A stretch of 64,000 nt of DNA, from the NCBI RefSeq assembly GCF_041435195.1, contig NZ_CP108106.1:8011001-8075000 (forward strand), in the 5' to 3' direction. The stretch's first letter is position 1. The number at the start of each line of letters is the position of its first letter. Position numbers and translations under genes: made by a program. Positions 46,152-54,143 of this stretch are shown in pieces. The notes below the pieces were generated by a model. The model did not search any database. It was given only the letters and a program-made list of their open reading frames with translations, and was not told where the DNA came from. This DNA comes from Streptomyces sp. NBC_00224 (GTDB lineage Bacteria; Actinomycetota; Actinomycetes; Streptomycetales; Streptomycetaceae).

Positions 46152-46783
46152 TCATGGCGGGCTCGCCCCGTCCGCGGTGAACGCCAGGCGGGCGGCGCGA
46201 CGCCAGCGGTTGGCGGGGAGGGAGGGGCGCAGCACGGCGAGGGCACCGCAGTACTTGGTGAAGACGGCGGGCCGCACGCGGTGGGTGTGCAGCAGGCGGT
46301 CCGCCTCGGTGAGGTGCTCGGCCGACTTCGTCTCGACGAGCACGAGGCCTCCGTCGCAGCGCACGGTCCGCCCGGTGTGGAGGTCGACGCAGATCAGCCC
46401 GGCGTCGCAGGTGATGCGCCGCCCGTCGGCCACGAACGTCGAGCGGAGGTAGTCGGTGCTGAGCGAGGGCCGCAGCACCGGCGGTGGGGCGATCTCGTAG
46501 GCGCGGCGCAGGGTGTCCGCGAGGAACGTCTGAGGGGCGGTGTCCAGCGGGGTGTCCGTGCCCGTCAGGGGGCTGCGGTGTTTGACGGTGTCGCCGCGGC
46601 CGCCCTTGAGTTTGATCTCGAACTGCCGCTCGCCGCTGTCCGCGTAGAGGCGTTCGCGGATCTTGAAACGGAGGCGGCGGCCCTGGCGGTGGTCGTGGAA
46701 GGAGCGGAGCCCGGGGGTGTCGTAGTAGACGGAGTGGTAACGGAAGGCGCGGCGGTCGTCGATGGTGCGCGGTGGGGGCCGTC
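46152..46783 (-). pseudogene. N-terminally truncated VTC-domain (polyphosphate polymerase-like) remnant
   Basis: From a TGA at 46784-46782 the frame reads RRAFRYHSVYYDTPGLRSFH, RLRFKIRERLYADSG, RQFEIKLKGGRGDTVKHR, VLRPSLSTDYLRSTF, RITCDAGLICVDLHTGRTV and LVLVETKSAEHL. These match the VTC domain, a tunnel fold that handles nucleotides or polyphosphate. The first strand and Arg/Lys residues are missing, and no start codon with a ribosome site precedes the conserved part. A longer leftward frame overlaps it but reads only Arg/Pro-rich text here. I interpret the region as a deletion junction joining this gene to the peptidase-like remnant. Confidence 0.65.
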
Positions 46784-47343
46784 AGCGGGACACGGGGGAG
46801 CGTGGGGTGGTTCTGGGCCCACTGCAGGAGCGTCTGCCCCTCGGCCCGGGCCGAGGGCGCGCTTCCCCGCAGGCGCAGCGCGTACGGAGGCGCGGGCTGG
46901 GCCTCCGCGTGGCAGCGGTAGACGAACTCGGAGCAGATCATCGGCTGTTGGCCGCGCTCGGCCATCGTGTTCAGGACTCCGGCGGCCTGGTCGAGGGCGG
47001 CGCGCACCATGCGCTTTCCGCCCAGCGGCGGCGGGATGCGGCGGGTGACGGCCAGCAGGGCGAGCAGCACGATCTGCTGGTGGGCGTAGGCGTGGCGGGC
47101 GCCGAGGTAGCGGTGGGCCACGTCGATGACCGGGGCCATGTCCGCCGGGCGGGTCAGCGTACGTCCGACGACGAGGTCGTGCTTGTCGAGTGCCTGCGCG
47201 TAGGTGATGGTGCGCAGGCCCTCGCCGACGGACTCGGCCAGGGTGTCCGGTCCGACGGCGATCGCGGCGTGGCTGACCTCGGAGCCGTCCAGCTCGGTCC
47301 CGCTCGCCAAATGGAGGCCGACCGATGGCCGGTGGAACCGTGG
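46768..47343 (-). pseudogene. truncated permuted NlpC/P60-like (YiiX/C92-type) hydrolase remnant
   Basis: The frame following the DsbA-like stop reads RPSVGLHLASGTELDGSEVSH, then AAIAVGPDTLAESVG, DKHDLVVGRTL and MICSEFVYRC. The His in SEVSHAAI and Cys in CSEFV are in the order of circularly permuted papain-fold proteins such as YiiX. The usual N-terminal GD(x)LLF strand is absent; only a TTG at 47310 could serve as start, inside the conserved domain. After about residue 175 the frame runs into the VTC remnant in the wrong register. So both ends are damaged. Confidence 0.6.
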
Positions 47344-47910
47344 CTACCGTGTACGCGCCATGGCCACGAGCCGTTCGACCACCCGCACCAAGTCCGCGGG
47401 GCTGCCCGCGGTCTTGAGATCGGTCCTGTACTTCCCGTTGACGAGGAAGGTGGGGACGCCCTGGACACCGGCTCTGCGCGCCTGAGCCTTGGCGGCGGCC
47501 AACTGCCCCTGCACCCCGAAGGAGTTGAGGACCGCCAGATACCGTGCGCGGTCGACGCCGAGCCGGGCCAGGAAGTCCGCCTGCTCATCGGGCTCGGCCA
47601 GCCGCTTCCCCTCGTGCTGGACGGCCTCGTAGACGGCCCGCATCGTCTCGGTGTCGGCGTGCGCCAGGGCCTCCAGCGCGAAGTGCAGCCGTGCGTGGGC
47701 GTCCCACGGCCCGCCGAAGGGAGCCGGGGCGCGTACGAACGTCACCCCGGTCTGCCTCCCCGCCCAGCGGCGCACGGTCGGCTCGATGGCGTACGAGTGC
47801 GGATCCCCGTACCAGAAGAACTCCCACACCTCGACCGTGCCGGCCGTGGTCCTCGGGGCGGGTGGTGACAGCTCCACGTACTGCCCGCCCGTCGGAATCT
47901 CATCTGCCAT
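47344..47910 (-). CDS. DsbA-like thioredoxin-fold protein lacking both catalytic cysteines
   Basis: 188 residues from ATG 47910 (GAGGAAGAA upstream). The fold is clear: VEVWEFFWYGDPHSYAIEP, FHFALEALAHADTETM, LGVDRARYLAVLNSFGVQGQ, AKAQARRAGVQGVPTFLVNG with the cis-Pro loop. The site that is CPHC in DsbA reads Asp-Pro-His-Ser (codons GAT CCG CAC TCG). No signal peptide is seen, so it is cytosolic. It cannot do disulfide exchange; a role like the kappa-class transferases or isomerases of this fold is possible. It is divergent from a carboxymuconolactone decarboxylase gene with 63 bp between them. Confidence 0.85.
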   Translation of the reverse strand: MADEIPTGGQYVELSPPAPRTTAGTVEVWEFFWYGDPHSYAIEPTVRRWAGRQTGVTFVRAPAPFGGPWDAHARLHFALEALAHADTETMRAVYEAVQHEGKRLAEPDEQADFLARLGVDRARYLAVLNSFGVQGQLAAAKAQARRAGVQGVPTFLVNGKYRTDLKTAGSPADLVRVVERLVAMARTR

Positions 47911-47941
47911 ACGTTGTTCTTCCTCACCAGTCCACTTGCGT

Positions 47942-47955
47942 TGGAGTGTGCTCCA
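47942..47955. promoter_or_regulatory. TGGAG-N4-CTCCA dyad in a divergent promoter
   Basis: Perfect five-base arms around TGTG in the 63-bp gap between the DsbA-like and decarboxylase genes. On the plus strand TAGTTT at 47961-47966 sits seven bases before the decarboxylase ATG, consistent with a leaderless transcript. The dyad would overlap the upstream part of that promoter. Confidence 0.45.
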
Positions 47956-47973
47956 GGATCTAGTTTCGGTCAT

Positions 47974-48810
47974 ATGGACAGCGCACAGAACTCCGTAACC
48001 ACTTCCCCTGCCTCTCCCGCCGCGACCGACGCCGACGAGCGCTTCGAGCGCGGCCTCGCGCTGTTGCGGAAGGTCGGCGGCAGGGAGCGGCCCGCCGTGC
48101 TCGACAGCACCGCGGACATCGCCCCCGACCTCGGCCGGATGACGGTCTCCTTCGGTTACGGGGAGCTCATGGCGAACGACCGGCTCACCCTCCAGCAGCG
48201 CCAGGTCGCCACCGTGGCCGCGCTGTCCGCGATGGGGACGGCCGCCGCCCAGCTGCGCTTCCACATCGACGGGGCGCTGAACGTGGGCGTGACGCCGGCA
48301 GAGGTCGTGGAGGTGCTCATCCACACCGCCGTGTACGCGGGTGTGCCCGCGGCGCTCAACGGCATAGCGGTGGCGCGCGAGGCGTTCCGCGCCCGGCCCG
48401 GACTCGCCTACGAGCCGACCGGGACGGGCGAGCGCGGCCAGCGGTACGAGCGGGGGCTCGCCAAGCTCGCCGAAGTGGACGGGCACGCGGGGGACGCCGT
48501 CGTCGCCTCCCTCCAGGACATCGCCCCCGACCTGGCGCGCTACATCATCGAGTTCGCGTTCGGCGACGTCTACTCCCGGCCCGCCCTCGACCTCAAGTCC
48601 CGTGAGCTGGCCAGCGTCGCCATGTGCACGGCCCTCGGCACCGCCGCCCCGCAGCTGCGCGTGCACATCCACGGCCTCCTCAACGTCGGCGGCACCCGCG
48701 AGGAGGTCGTCGAGGTCATCACGCAGATGGCCGGATACGCCGGTTTCCCCGCGGCCCTCAACGGCATCGCCGCGGCGCGCGAGGTGTTCGCGGAGCGCGC
48801 CGAGGGCTGA
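47974..48810 (+). CDS. tandem carboxymuconolactone decarboxylase-family protein
   Basis: 278 residues made of two homologous CMD halves. Half 1: APDLGRMTVSFGYGELMAND, MGTAAAQLRFHIDGALNVGV and AGVPAALNGIAVAREAF. Half 2: APDLARYIIEFAFGDVYSRP, LGTAAPQLRVHIHGLLNVGG and AGFPAALNGIAAAREVF. Neither half has the CxxC of AhpD-type reductases; His in QLR(F/V)HI and the Glu/Arg pattern follow true gamma-carboxymuconolactone decarboxylases. No ribosome site precedes ATG 47974. The substrate is unknown; the divergent Cys-less DsbA-like protein may act in the same pathway. Confidence 0.88.
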   Translation: MDSAQNSVTTSPASPAATDADERFERGLALLRKVGGRERPAVLDSTADIAPDLGRMTVSFGYGELMANDRLTLQQRQVATVAALSAMGTAAAQLRFHIDGALNVGVTPAEVVEVLIHTAVYAGVPAALNGIAVAREAFRARPGLAYEPTGTGERGQRYERGLAKLAEVDGHAGDAVVASLQDIAPDLARYIIEFAFGDVYSRPALDLKSRELASVAMCTALGTAAPQLRVHIHGLLNVGGTREEVVEVITQMAGYAGFPAALNGIAAAREVFAERAEG

Positions 48811-48833
48811 ACTGCCGTGTGAAGCAAGGGAGG

Positions 48834-50183
48834 TCAGCAGCCGGCCGGGGCCGCGCCGATCTGGAGGGTGTCGGGGGCAGCGCAGCAGCCGCCGCCCGAC
48901 TCCTGGGCCTCGGGTTCGTCGAACAGGCCCGCGCCGCCGCAGACCCCGGTCTCCGGGAGGGTGAGCTCGACGCGTTCGGCGGCTTCCTGGTCGCCCGCCA
49001 GGGCCGCCGCGAGGGAGCGGACCTGCTCGTAGCCGGTCATGGCGAGGAAGGTCGGGGCGCGGCCGTAGGACTTCATGCCGACCAGGTGGATGCCGCTCTC
49101 CGGATGGGAGAGCTCCTTGACGCCGTGCGGGTACACGGTGCCGCAGGAGTGGACATTGGGGTCGATGAGCGGCGCCAGGCCGACCGGGGCTTCGAGGCGC
49201 TCGTCGAGGGCGAGGCGGAGTTCACGGAGGTACGAGAGGTCCGGTCGGAAGCCGGTCAGGCCGATGACCTCGTCCACCGGATCCAGCCGTCGGCCGTCGT
49301 CCCCGACCAGGACGAGCCCGTCGGCCGCCCGCTCCACGGCGGTGAGGCGGAACCCGGTGACCGCGTCGGCGTGCCCGTCGTCGACGGCGGCCTTGGCGGC
49401 GAGGCCCAGCGCGCCGCGCGCGGGCAGCTGGTCCGCCTCGCCGCCGCCGAAGGTGGAGCCGCCGATACCGCGCCGCAGGATCCATACGGCGTGCGTACCG
49501 GGGGCCTCCTTCGCCAGCTCCGCGAGGGAGGCGAGAGCCGTGAAGGCGGAGGCGCCGGAGCCGACGACGGCGGTGCGCCTGCCCGCGTAACGGGCGCGTA
49601 CGGCAGGGTCCTTGAGATCGGGGACGCGGTACGAGATCCGGTCGGCGGCCGCACGCTCGCCCAGCGCCGGGAGGCCGTCGCCGCCGAGGGGGCCGGGCGT
49701 GGACCAGGTGCCGGAGGCGTCGATCACGGCGCGGGCGAGCAGGCGCTCCTCGGCTCCCTCGGCGTTCACTACGTACACAGTGAAGGGCTGCAGCTCGCGG
49801 TCGGCGTCGACCACGCGGTCGCGGCCGGTGCGCGAGACACCGGTGACGCGGGTGCCGTAGCGGACCCGGCCGCCCAGGACGTCGGCCAGCGGCTGGAGGT
49901 AGCGGGCGGCCCAGTCGCCGCCGGTGGGGTAGGCGGCGCCGTCCGGCTTGGTCCAGCCGGTCGGGGCCAGGAGCTTCTCGGCGGCCGGGTCGACGACCTC
50001 GGCCCAGGGGGAGAAGAGGCGTACGTGCGACCACTCACGCACCGCGCTGCCGGCGGTGGAACCGGCTTCCAGGACGAGGGGCTCGATGCCGCGCTCGACG
50101 AGTCGGGCGGCGGCGGCCAGGCCGATGGGTCCGGCTCCGATGACCACGGTCGGGAGGGCGGGGGTGGCGGGGTTCTCGCTCAT
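48834..50183 (-). CDS. arsO: ArsO-like flavin monooxygenase of the arsenic island
   Basis: 449 residues. FAD motif VVIGAGPIGLAAAARLVERG, the flavin-monooxygenase-like stretch REWSHVRLFSPWAEVVDPAA, a second Rossmann turn AVVGSGASAFTALASL, and EVIGLTGFRPDLSYL. The C-terminus ends in a Cys-rich tail (SGGGCCAAPD, GAAPAGC, plus GVCGGAG) that could bind arsenic. Similar proteins occur in Streptomyces ars clusters, where ArsO helps resistance with a thioredoxin-reductase partner not seen here. It is divergent from the ArsR gene at 50292. Confidence 0.78.
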   Translation of the reverse strand: MSENPATPALPTVVIGAGPIGLAAAARLVERGIEPLVLEAGSTAGSAVREWSHVRLFSPWAEVVDPAAEKLLAPTGWTKPDGAAYPTGGDWAARYLQPLADVLGGRVRYGTRVTGVSRTGRDRVVDADRELQPFTVYVVNAEGAEERLLARAVIDASGTWSTPGPLGGDGLPALGERAAADRISYRVPDLKDPAVRARYAGRRTAVVGSGASAFTALASLAELAKEAPGTHAVWILRRGIGGSTFGGGEADQLPARGALGLAAKAAVDDGHADAVTGFRLTAVERAADGLVLVGDDGRRLDPVDEVIGLTGFRPDLSYLRELRLALDERLEAPVGLAPLIDPNVHSCGTVYPHGVKELSHPESGIHLVGMKSYGRAPTFLAMTGYEQVRSLAAALAGDQEAAERVELTLPETGVCGGAGLFDEPEAQESGGGCCAAPDTLQIGAAPAGC

Positions 50184-50233
50184 CGGGTGCTCCAGTGACG
50201 GGCGGCTCGTCGATCTTCTGATTCGACGTTTAT

Positions 50234-50280
50234 CGATGTCTTGGACATCTTCGAGCTTGCTCGATGCATCGACAGATGTC
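50234..50280. promoter_or_regulatory. nested operator between arsO and arsR
   Basis: A perfect palindrome TCGATGCATCGA at 50261-50272 lies inside a wider dyad, GACATCT (50234-50240) against AGATGTC (50274-50280). The site is 12 bp upstream of the ArsR start and about 50 bp from arsO, the expected place for an autoregulatory ArsR operator. Confidence 0.6.
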
Positions 50281-50291
50281 AATATTGGCGT

Positions 50292-50657
50292 ATGTCGAAT
50301 CAGGGTGTGGTGGAGCTGACGGTCCTCGATGAGCCGGTGGTGCCGTGCTGCCCGCCGCTGACCGAGCGACCGCTGACGGCGGAGGAGGCCGAGCGGACCG
50401 CGAAGATGTTCAAGGCGCTCGGGGATCCGGTGCGGCTGCGGCTCTTCTCGCTGGTCGCCTCGCATGAGGGCGGGGAGGTGTGCGTGTGTGACATCTCCGA
50501 CGTCGGCGTCTCGCAGCCGACCGTCTCCCATCACCTGAAGAAGCTCAAGGACGCCGGTCTGCTCAGCTCCGAGCGGCGAGGGACGTGGGTGTACTACCGG
50601 GTCGAGCCCGCTGTGCTGGCGGCGATGGGGCAGTTGCTCACCGCCGCCGCACGCTGA
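50292..50657 (+). CDS. arsR: ArsR-family arsenite-responsive repressor
   Basis: 121 residues from ATG 50292. Winged helix: MFKALGDPVRLRLFSLVASH, CDISDVGVSQPTVSHHLKKL and RRGTWVYYRVEP. The alpha-3 metal site EVCVCDIS provides two Cys as in classical As(III)/Sb(III) ArsR proteins, and an N-terminal VPCCPPL adds two more, giving a likely three-coordinate site. It is tail-to-tail with aqpS (8-bp gap) and divergent from arsO. Confidence 0.9.
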   Translation: MSNQGVVELTVLDEPVVPCCPPLTERPLTAEEAERTAKMFKALGDPVRLRLFSLVASHEGGEVCVCDISDVGVSQPTVSHHLKKLKDAGLLSSERRGTWVYYRVEPAVLAAMGQLLTAAAR

Positions 50658-50665
50658 CCTCTTGA

Positions 50666-51460
50666 TCAGTGGGTGGGGGTGGGCCGGGGCTCTGTGCCGG
50701 GCCGGACGAAGATGACCGCGACCAGGGCGAGCCCCACCGCCGCCCCCGCCAGCTGGGCGCCGATGAACGCCGGGACCGAGCCGGGTTCGATGCCCGCGAA
50801 GGTGTCCGTGAACGCCCGGCCCACCGTCACCGCCGGGTTGGCGAACGAGGTCGACGAGGTGAACCAGTACGCGGCGCCGATGTAGGAGGCGACCGCGACC
50901 GGGGCGAAGCGGAGGCGGTCGGTGCGGGCCAGGCCGAAGATCAGCAGGGCGAGCCCGGCCGTGGCCACCACCTCGCCGAGCAGCAGGTGCCCGGCGGAGC
51001 GGTCGTGCGTGGACCACTTCACCAGCGGCTCCCCGAACATCGCGTCCGCCAGGACGGCTCCCGCGATCGCGCCGGCGATCTGCGCGGGCAGGTAGACGGC
51101 CACCTCGCGGGCTGTGACTCCCGCCCCGTCGCGCCGGGCGGTCCACCACTCCGCCAGGGTGACGGCCGGGTTGAAGTGGGCGCCGGATACCGGGCCGAGG
51201 AGGGTGATCAGTACGCCGAGGCCGAAGACGGTGGCGATCGAGTTGGCCAGCAGCTGGAGCCCGACGTCCTGGGTGAGTTCGGTGGCCTGGATCCCGGAGC
51301 CGACAACGACCGCCACGAGGGCCGCCGTGCCGGTGAACTCGGCGGCGGCGCGGGCGGTGAGCGGGGCGCGGGGTGGGGTGGCGCCGGGCGCGGGCTGGGG
51401 TACGCCGGCGGCTATGGGCGCCTCCACGGGGGCGGCGCCGACGGGATCGATGGCGGTCAA
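50666..51460 (-). CDS. aqpS: AqpS-like aquaglyceroporin of the arsenic island
   Basis: 264 residues, six helices, two pore boxes FNPAVTLAEWW and FANPAVTVGRAF, with start helix ARAAAEFTGTAALVAVVVGSG. TTG 51460 is the start, preceded by GAGGAGAA. In Sinorhizobium meliloti, AqpS replaces the arsenite pump: ArsC reduces arsenate and arsenite then leaves through the channel. The same logic fits here, since the island has ArsC but no ArsB or Acr3. It lies 28 bp after the second ArsR gene in the same direction. Confidence 0.85.
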   Translation of the reverse strand: MTAIDPVGAAPVEAPIAAGVPQPAPGATPPRAPLTARAAAEFTGTAALVAVVVGSGIQATELTQDVGLQLLANSIATVFGLGVLITLLGPVSGAHFNPAVTLAEWWTARRDGAGVTAREVAVYLPAQIAGAIAGAVLADAMFGEPLVKWSTHDRSAGHLLLGEVVATAGLALLIFGLARTDRLRFAPVAVASYIGAAYWFTSSTSFANPAVTVGRAFTDTFAGIEPGSVPAFIGAQLAGAAVGLALVAVIFVRPGTEPRPTPTH

Positions 51461-51488
51461 GGTTCTCCTCGTGCGGTGTGGCGGAAGG

Positions 51489-51803
51489 TTATGGGCAGGA
51501 CCGCTTGAGGTTCGCCTCGGCGGTGGTACGGGCCGTACGGGCCAGGTCGGCGAACTGGCCGGCGAGGGCCTCGATGACCTCCGGGCGCAGCCGGTAGTAG
51601 GTGAACCGCCCGCATGGCTCCGTGTCGACGATTCCGGCCTCGCGCAGCACCCTGAGGTGGTTGGAGAGGTTGGTCTGCTTGGCGCCGGTCTCCTCCACGA
51701 GGTGCGTGGTGCACAGCGTCTCGTGGGCGAGCAGGGTCACGATCCGGAGCCTGAGCGGGTCGGCCAGCACCCGGATCAGATCAGTGTCGACTGACGTCAT
51801 CAT
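51489..51803 (-). CDS. arsR: second ArsR-family repressor
   Basis: 104 residues. LIRVLADPLRLRIVTLLAHE, then TLCTTHLVEETGAKQTNLSN, HLRVLREAGIVDTEPCGRFTYY. Cys in LCTT, Cys in EPCGR and the C-terminal RSCP give three sites that could bind As(III) in the spread arrangement of type-2 ArsR proteins, unlike the CVC form of the other regulator. It is first in an arsR-aqpS unit and divergent from arsC, with direct GCTGATAC repeats in the gap. Confidence 0.88.
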   Translation of the reverse strand: MMTSVDTDLIRVLADPLRLRIVTLLAHETLCTTHLVEETGAKQTNLSNHLRVLREAGIVDTEPCGRFTYYRLRPEVIEALAGQFADLARTARTTAEANLKRSCP

Positions 51804-51805
51804 GG

Positions 51806-51916
51806 GCTGATACTGTCACATCATTCGGAGCTGATACCAGTGCGTACTGATCTCCATGGGCTCCCGGACCCCGCCAGCGAACGAACGAAGTCGAAAGTAA
51901 ACGAAGTCGAAAGTAG
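51806..51916. promoter_or_regulatory. arsR/arsC control region with direct repeats
   Basis: GCTGATAC occurs at 51806-51813 and 51830-51837, 24 bp apart, next to the ArsR start. Further right a 16-bp unit ACGAAGTCGAAAGTA(A/G) is duplicated in tandem at 51885-51900 and 51901-51916, ending five bases before the arsC ATG, where no ribosome site is visible. Confidence 0.5.
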
Positions 51917-51921
51917 GCGTC

Positions 51922-52353
51922 ATGTCCTCGGCCGCCCCGTCCTCCGGCAAGCCCTCCGTGCTGTTCGTCTGCGTCCACAACGCCGGCCGCTCCCAGATGG
52001 CCGCGGCCTGGCTGACCCACCTGGCCGGGGGCCGTGTCGAGGTCCGCTCCGCGGGCTCCGCGCCGGGCAGGGAAGTGAACCCGGCCGCCGTCGAGGCCAT
52101 GCGTGAGGTCGGCATCGACATCTCCGCCGAGGTCCCGAAGATCCTCACCGTGGACGCGGTCAAGGAGTCGGACGTGTGCATCACGATGGGCTGCGGCGAC
52201 ACCTGCCCCGTCTTTCCCGGCAAGCGGTACCTGGACTGGAAGCTGGACGACCCGGCCGGTCAGGGCGTGGCGGCCGTGCGCCCCATCCGCGACGAGATCA
52301 AGGTCCTGGTGGAGGGGCTGATCGCCGAGATCGCGCCGGAGCCCACGGCTTGA
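51922..52353 (+). CDS. arsC: low-molecular-weight-phosphatase-type arsenate reductase ArsC
   Basis: 143 residues. P-loop VLFVCVHNAGRSQMAAAW with the nucleophilic Cys and Arg, then VRSAGSAPG, DISAEVPKILT and the second redox region DVCITMGCGDTCPVF with three cysteines. This is the thioredoxin- or mycothiol-linked class that reduces arsenate to arsenite. It faces a strong terminator and an unrelated operon. Confidence 0.92.
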   Translation: MSSAAPSSGKPSVLFVCVHNAGRSQMAAAWLTHLAGGRVEVRSAGSAPGREVNPAAVEAMREVGIDISAEVPKILTVDAVKESDVCITMGCGDTCPVFPGKRYLDWKLDDPAGQGVAAVRPIRDEIKVLVEGLIAEIAPEPTA

Positions 52354-52426
52354 GACCCGGGGTCCAGGACGTACGCTCACGCCGCCGGCAGGCCGGCGCC
52401 TGACAGGGTGACGTCACGCATGCGTC

Positions 52427-52458
52427 GGCCCCGGCCCCGAAGCAGCGGGGCCGGGGCC
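52427..52458. terminator. GC-rich bidirectional terminator
   Basis: GGCCCCGGCCCCG (52427-52439) pairs with CGGGGCCGGGGCC (52446-52458) around the loop AAGCAG. It lies between the convergent arsC and AMP-ligase genes. Confidence 0.8.
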
Positions 52459-52502
52459 GGGGCCGACGGTTGGTGAACTCACCCGGGAGCGGGCCGCAGG
52501 CC

Positions 52503-54143
52503 TCAGCCTTCGGTGTCCGCGAACGCCACCCGCATACTCCGCTTCAGCGCCTTGCCCGTGACGCCCACGTGTTCGTCGGCGCCCTTGACGAGGACCCTTT
52601 CGACGGGCGGCCAGCCCCGCTCCGCCAGCAGGGCGTTGATACGTGACCGGAGATCCGCCAACTCCGCCTCGGAGGAGGGCACATCGATGGTCAGGACGGG
52701 CTCCTGGCTGTCGCTGCCGCCGTCACCGCTCTCCACTCCGACGACCGAGCAGTCGACGAGGTCGGGGAAGTGACGCAGTATCAACTCCTCCGTCTGTGCG
52801 CTGTAGAGGACGCCGTTCACGGTGGTGATCCGGTCCGTCGTCCGGTCCACGTGGTAGTAGAGGCCGTCCTCGCTGCGGTAGGCGAGATCGCCGGTGAGCC
52901 AGTATCCCTGGATCCGGTTCTTCTCGCTGAGCAGGCTGTTGTTCCAGTAACCACCCGTGATCGTGGGCGACTTGAGGGCGAGGCGGCCCACCGTCCCGTT
53001 GGCCACGGGCTCGTCGTCGGCGTCGAAGATCTCGACCTCCACCCAGGCGAACGGTCGGCCGATGCAGCGCTGGTAGCGGTCGCTCGTGGGCGTGTGAACC
53101 GTACGGAACATGGCGAAGCCGAACTCGGACGAGCCGAAGTTGTCGATGAACAGCGAACCGCCCTGAGGGTTCCCGTCCCGGTCGACATGGTTGCCGCGCG
53201 CCACCAGCTTGCGTATGTGTCGCTCGTGGTTGGCGTCGCCGGTCGACATCCACCGGGCGACCGAGGACAGGTCGTACGCGTCGAGGTCGACGCGGCACAG
53301 GTCGACGAAGGTCTTCGGGAAGCCCGCGACCAGGTGCGGCCGGAACTCCTGGATGGCGAGGGCGATGTCCTCGGGGCCCCGGCGGGTCGCAAGGAGCGTG
53401 GTGGCACGCCGGGCGACCGCCGACATCAGTACGGAGATCGCGGACGCGTGGCTCTGCGGCAGGGCGGACAGGATGCGCGTGCCGAGGTCGGCCCCGATCT
53501 GCTGCCTGACCCCGAAGAAGAACCCCATGTGGTTGAACTGCACGGCCTTCGGGATGCCCGTGGTCCCGGAGGTGTGCGCGATCAGCACCGGATCGTCGTC
53601 CTCGTGCGTGAAGAGCTTGAACGCGCCCTGACCGTACGGCTCCTCGCTGTAGTACGTGATCGGCAGCCGGTCCTCGGCGAGCCGCTCGGGGTCGGACACC
53701 ACGGCTGCCGCCCCGACGTGCTCGATGAACCGCGCCGCGATCTCCGGGGGCAGCGAGCTGTTCACGAACACGGGGATCGCGCCGATCTTCGTCAGCGCGA
53801 TGTAGTGCAGGAGGTAGCGCACGCTCTCCGTCACGAAGACCGCCACCGGGTCCTTGGGGCGGATGCCGTCGGCGTAGTACCCGGCGGCCACCCGGTCGGT
53901 GAGCTCGTCGAGCGCCGACAGCGAAAGTCTCTTGTGCAAGGCCCCGGAAGGAGCGCGATAGGGCTCATCGAGCTCGATCACGGTCTCGGTCGTCTCGCTC
54001 GCCGCTGCTGCCGCCAGGCGGAAGAAGTTGCCCGCGCCGAGCCCGTCGGTCTTGATCAGGCCGATCGGATCGGCCGCCCGCGCGGTGCCGGTGACGGTGC
54101 CGTCGACGCTCGTACGCGTGGGGTCCGTGCGGTCGGTCGTCAT
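52503..54143 (-). CDS. AMP-dependent acyl-CoA synthetase (third gene of an aryl/acyl operon)
   Basis: 546 residues. Phosphate loop IAHTSGTTGIPKAVQFNH, then NFGSSEFGFAMFR, GYWLTGDLAYRSEDGLYYHV and the hinge DRTTDRITTVNGVLYSAQTEE; C-terminal lysine in GVTGKALKRSM. The chemistry is acid plus ATP to acyl-AMP, then usually CoA. The substrate is not clear, and the adenylate pocket differs from the benzoate-type ligase two genes upstream. Its ATG overlaps the thioesterase stop (ATGA), so the three genes at 52503-56411 form one transcript. Confidence 0.85.
   Translation of the reverse strand: MTTDRTDPTRTSVDGTVTGTARAADPIGLIKTDGLGAGNFFRLAAAAASETTETVIELDEPYRAPSGALHKRLSLSALDELTDRVAAGYYADGIRPKDPVAVFVTESVRYLLHYIALTKIGAIPVFVNSSLPPEIAARFIEHVGAAAVVSDPERLAEDRLPITYYSEEPYGQGAFKLFTHEDDDPVLIAHTSGTTGIPKAVQFNHMGFFFGVRQQIGADLGTRILSALPQSHASAISVLMSAVARRATTLLATRRGPEDIALAIQEFRPHLVAGFPKTFVDLCRVDLDAYDLSSVARWMSTGDANHERHIRKLVARGNHVDRDGNPQGGSLFIDNFGSSEFGFAMFRTVHTPTSDRYQRCIGRPFAWVEVEIFDADDEPVANGTVGRLALKSPTITGGYWNNSLLSEKNRIQGYWLTGDLAYRSEDGLYYHVDRTTDRITTVNGVLYSAQTEELILRHFPDLVDCSVVGVESGDGGSDSQEPVLTIDVPSSEAELADLRSRINALLAERGWPPVERVLVKGADEHVGVTGKALKRSMRVAFADTEG

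Noticed and set aside
46129..46780. C-terminal half of the long leftward frame from 47310
   Set aside because: Its text turns into Arg/Pro/His repeats exactly where another frame reads a conserved VTC domain, so it is not the true coding frame there.
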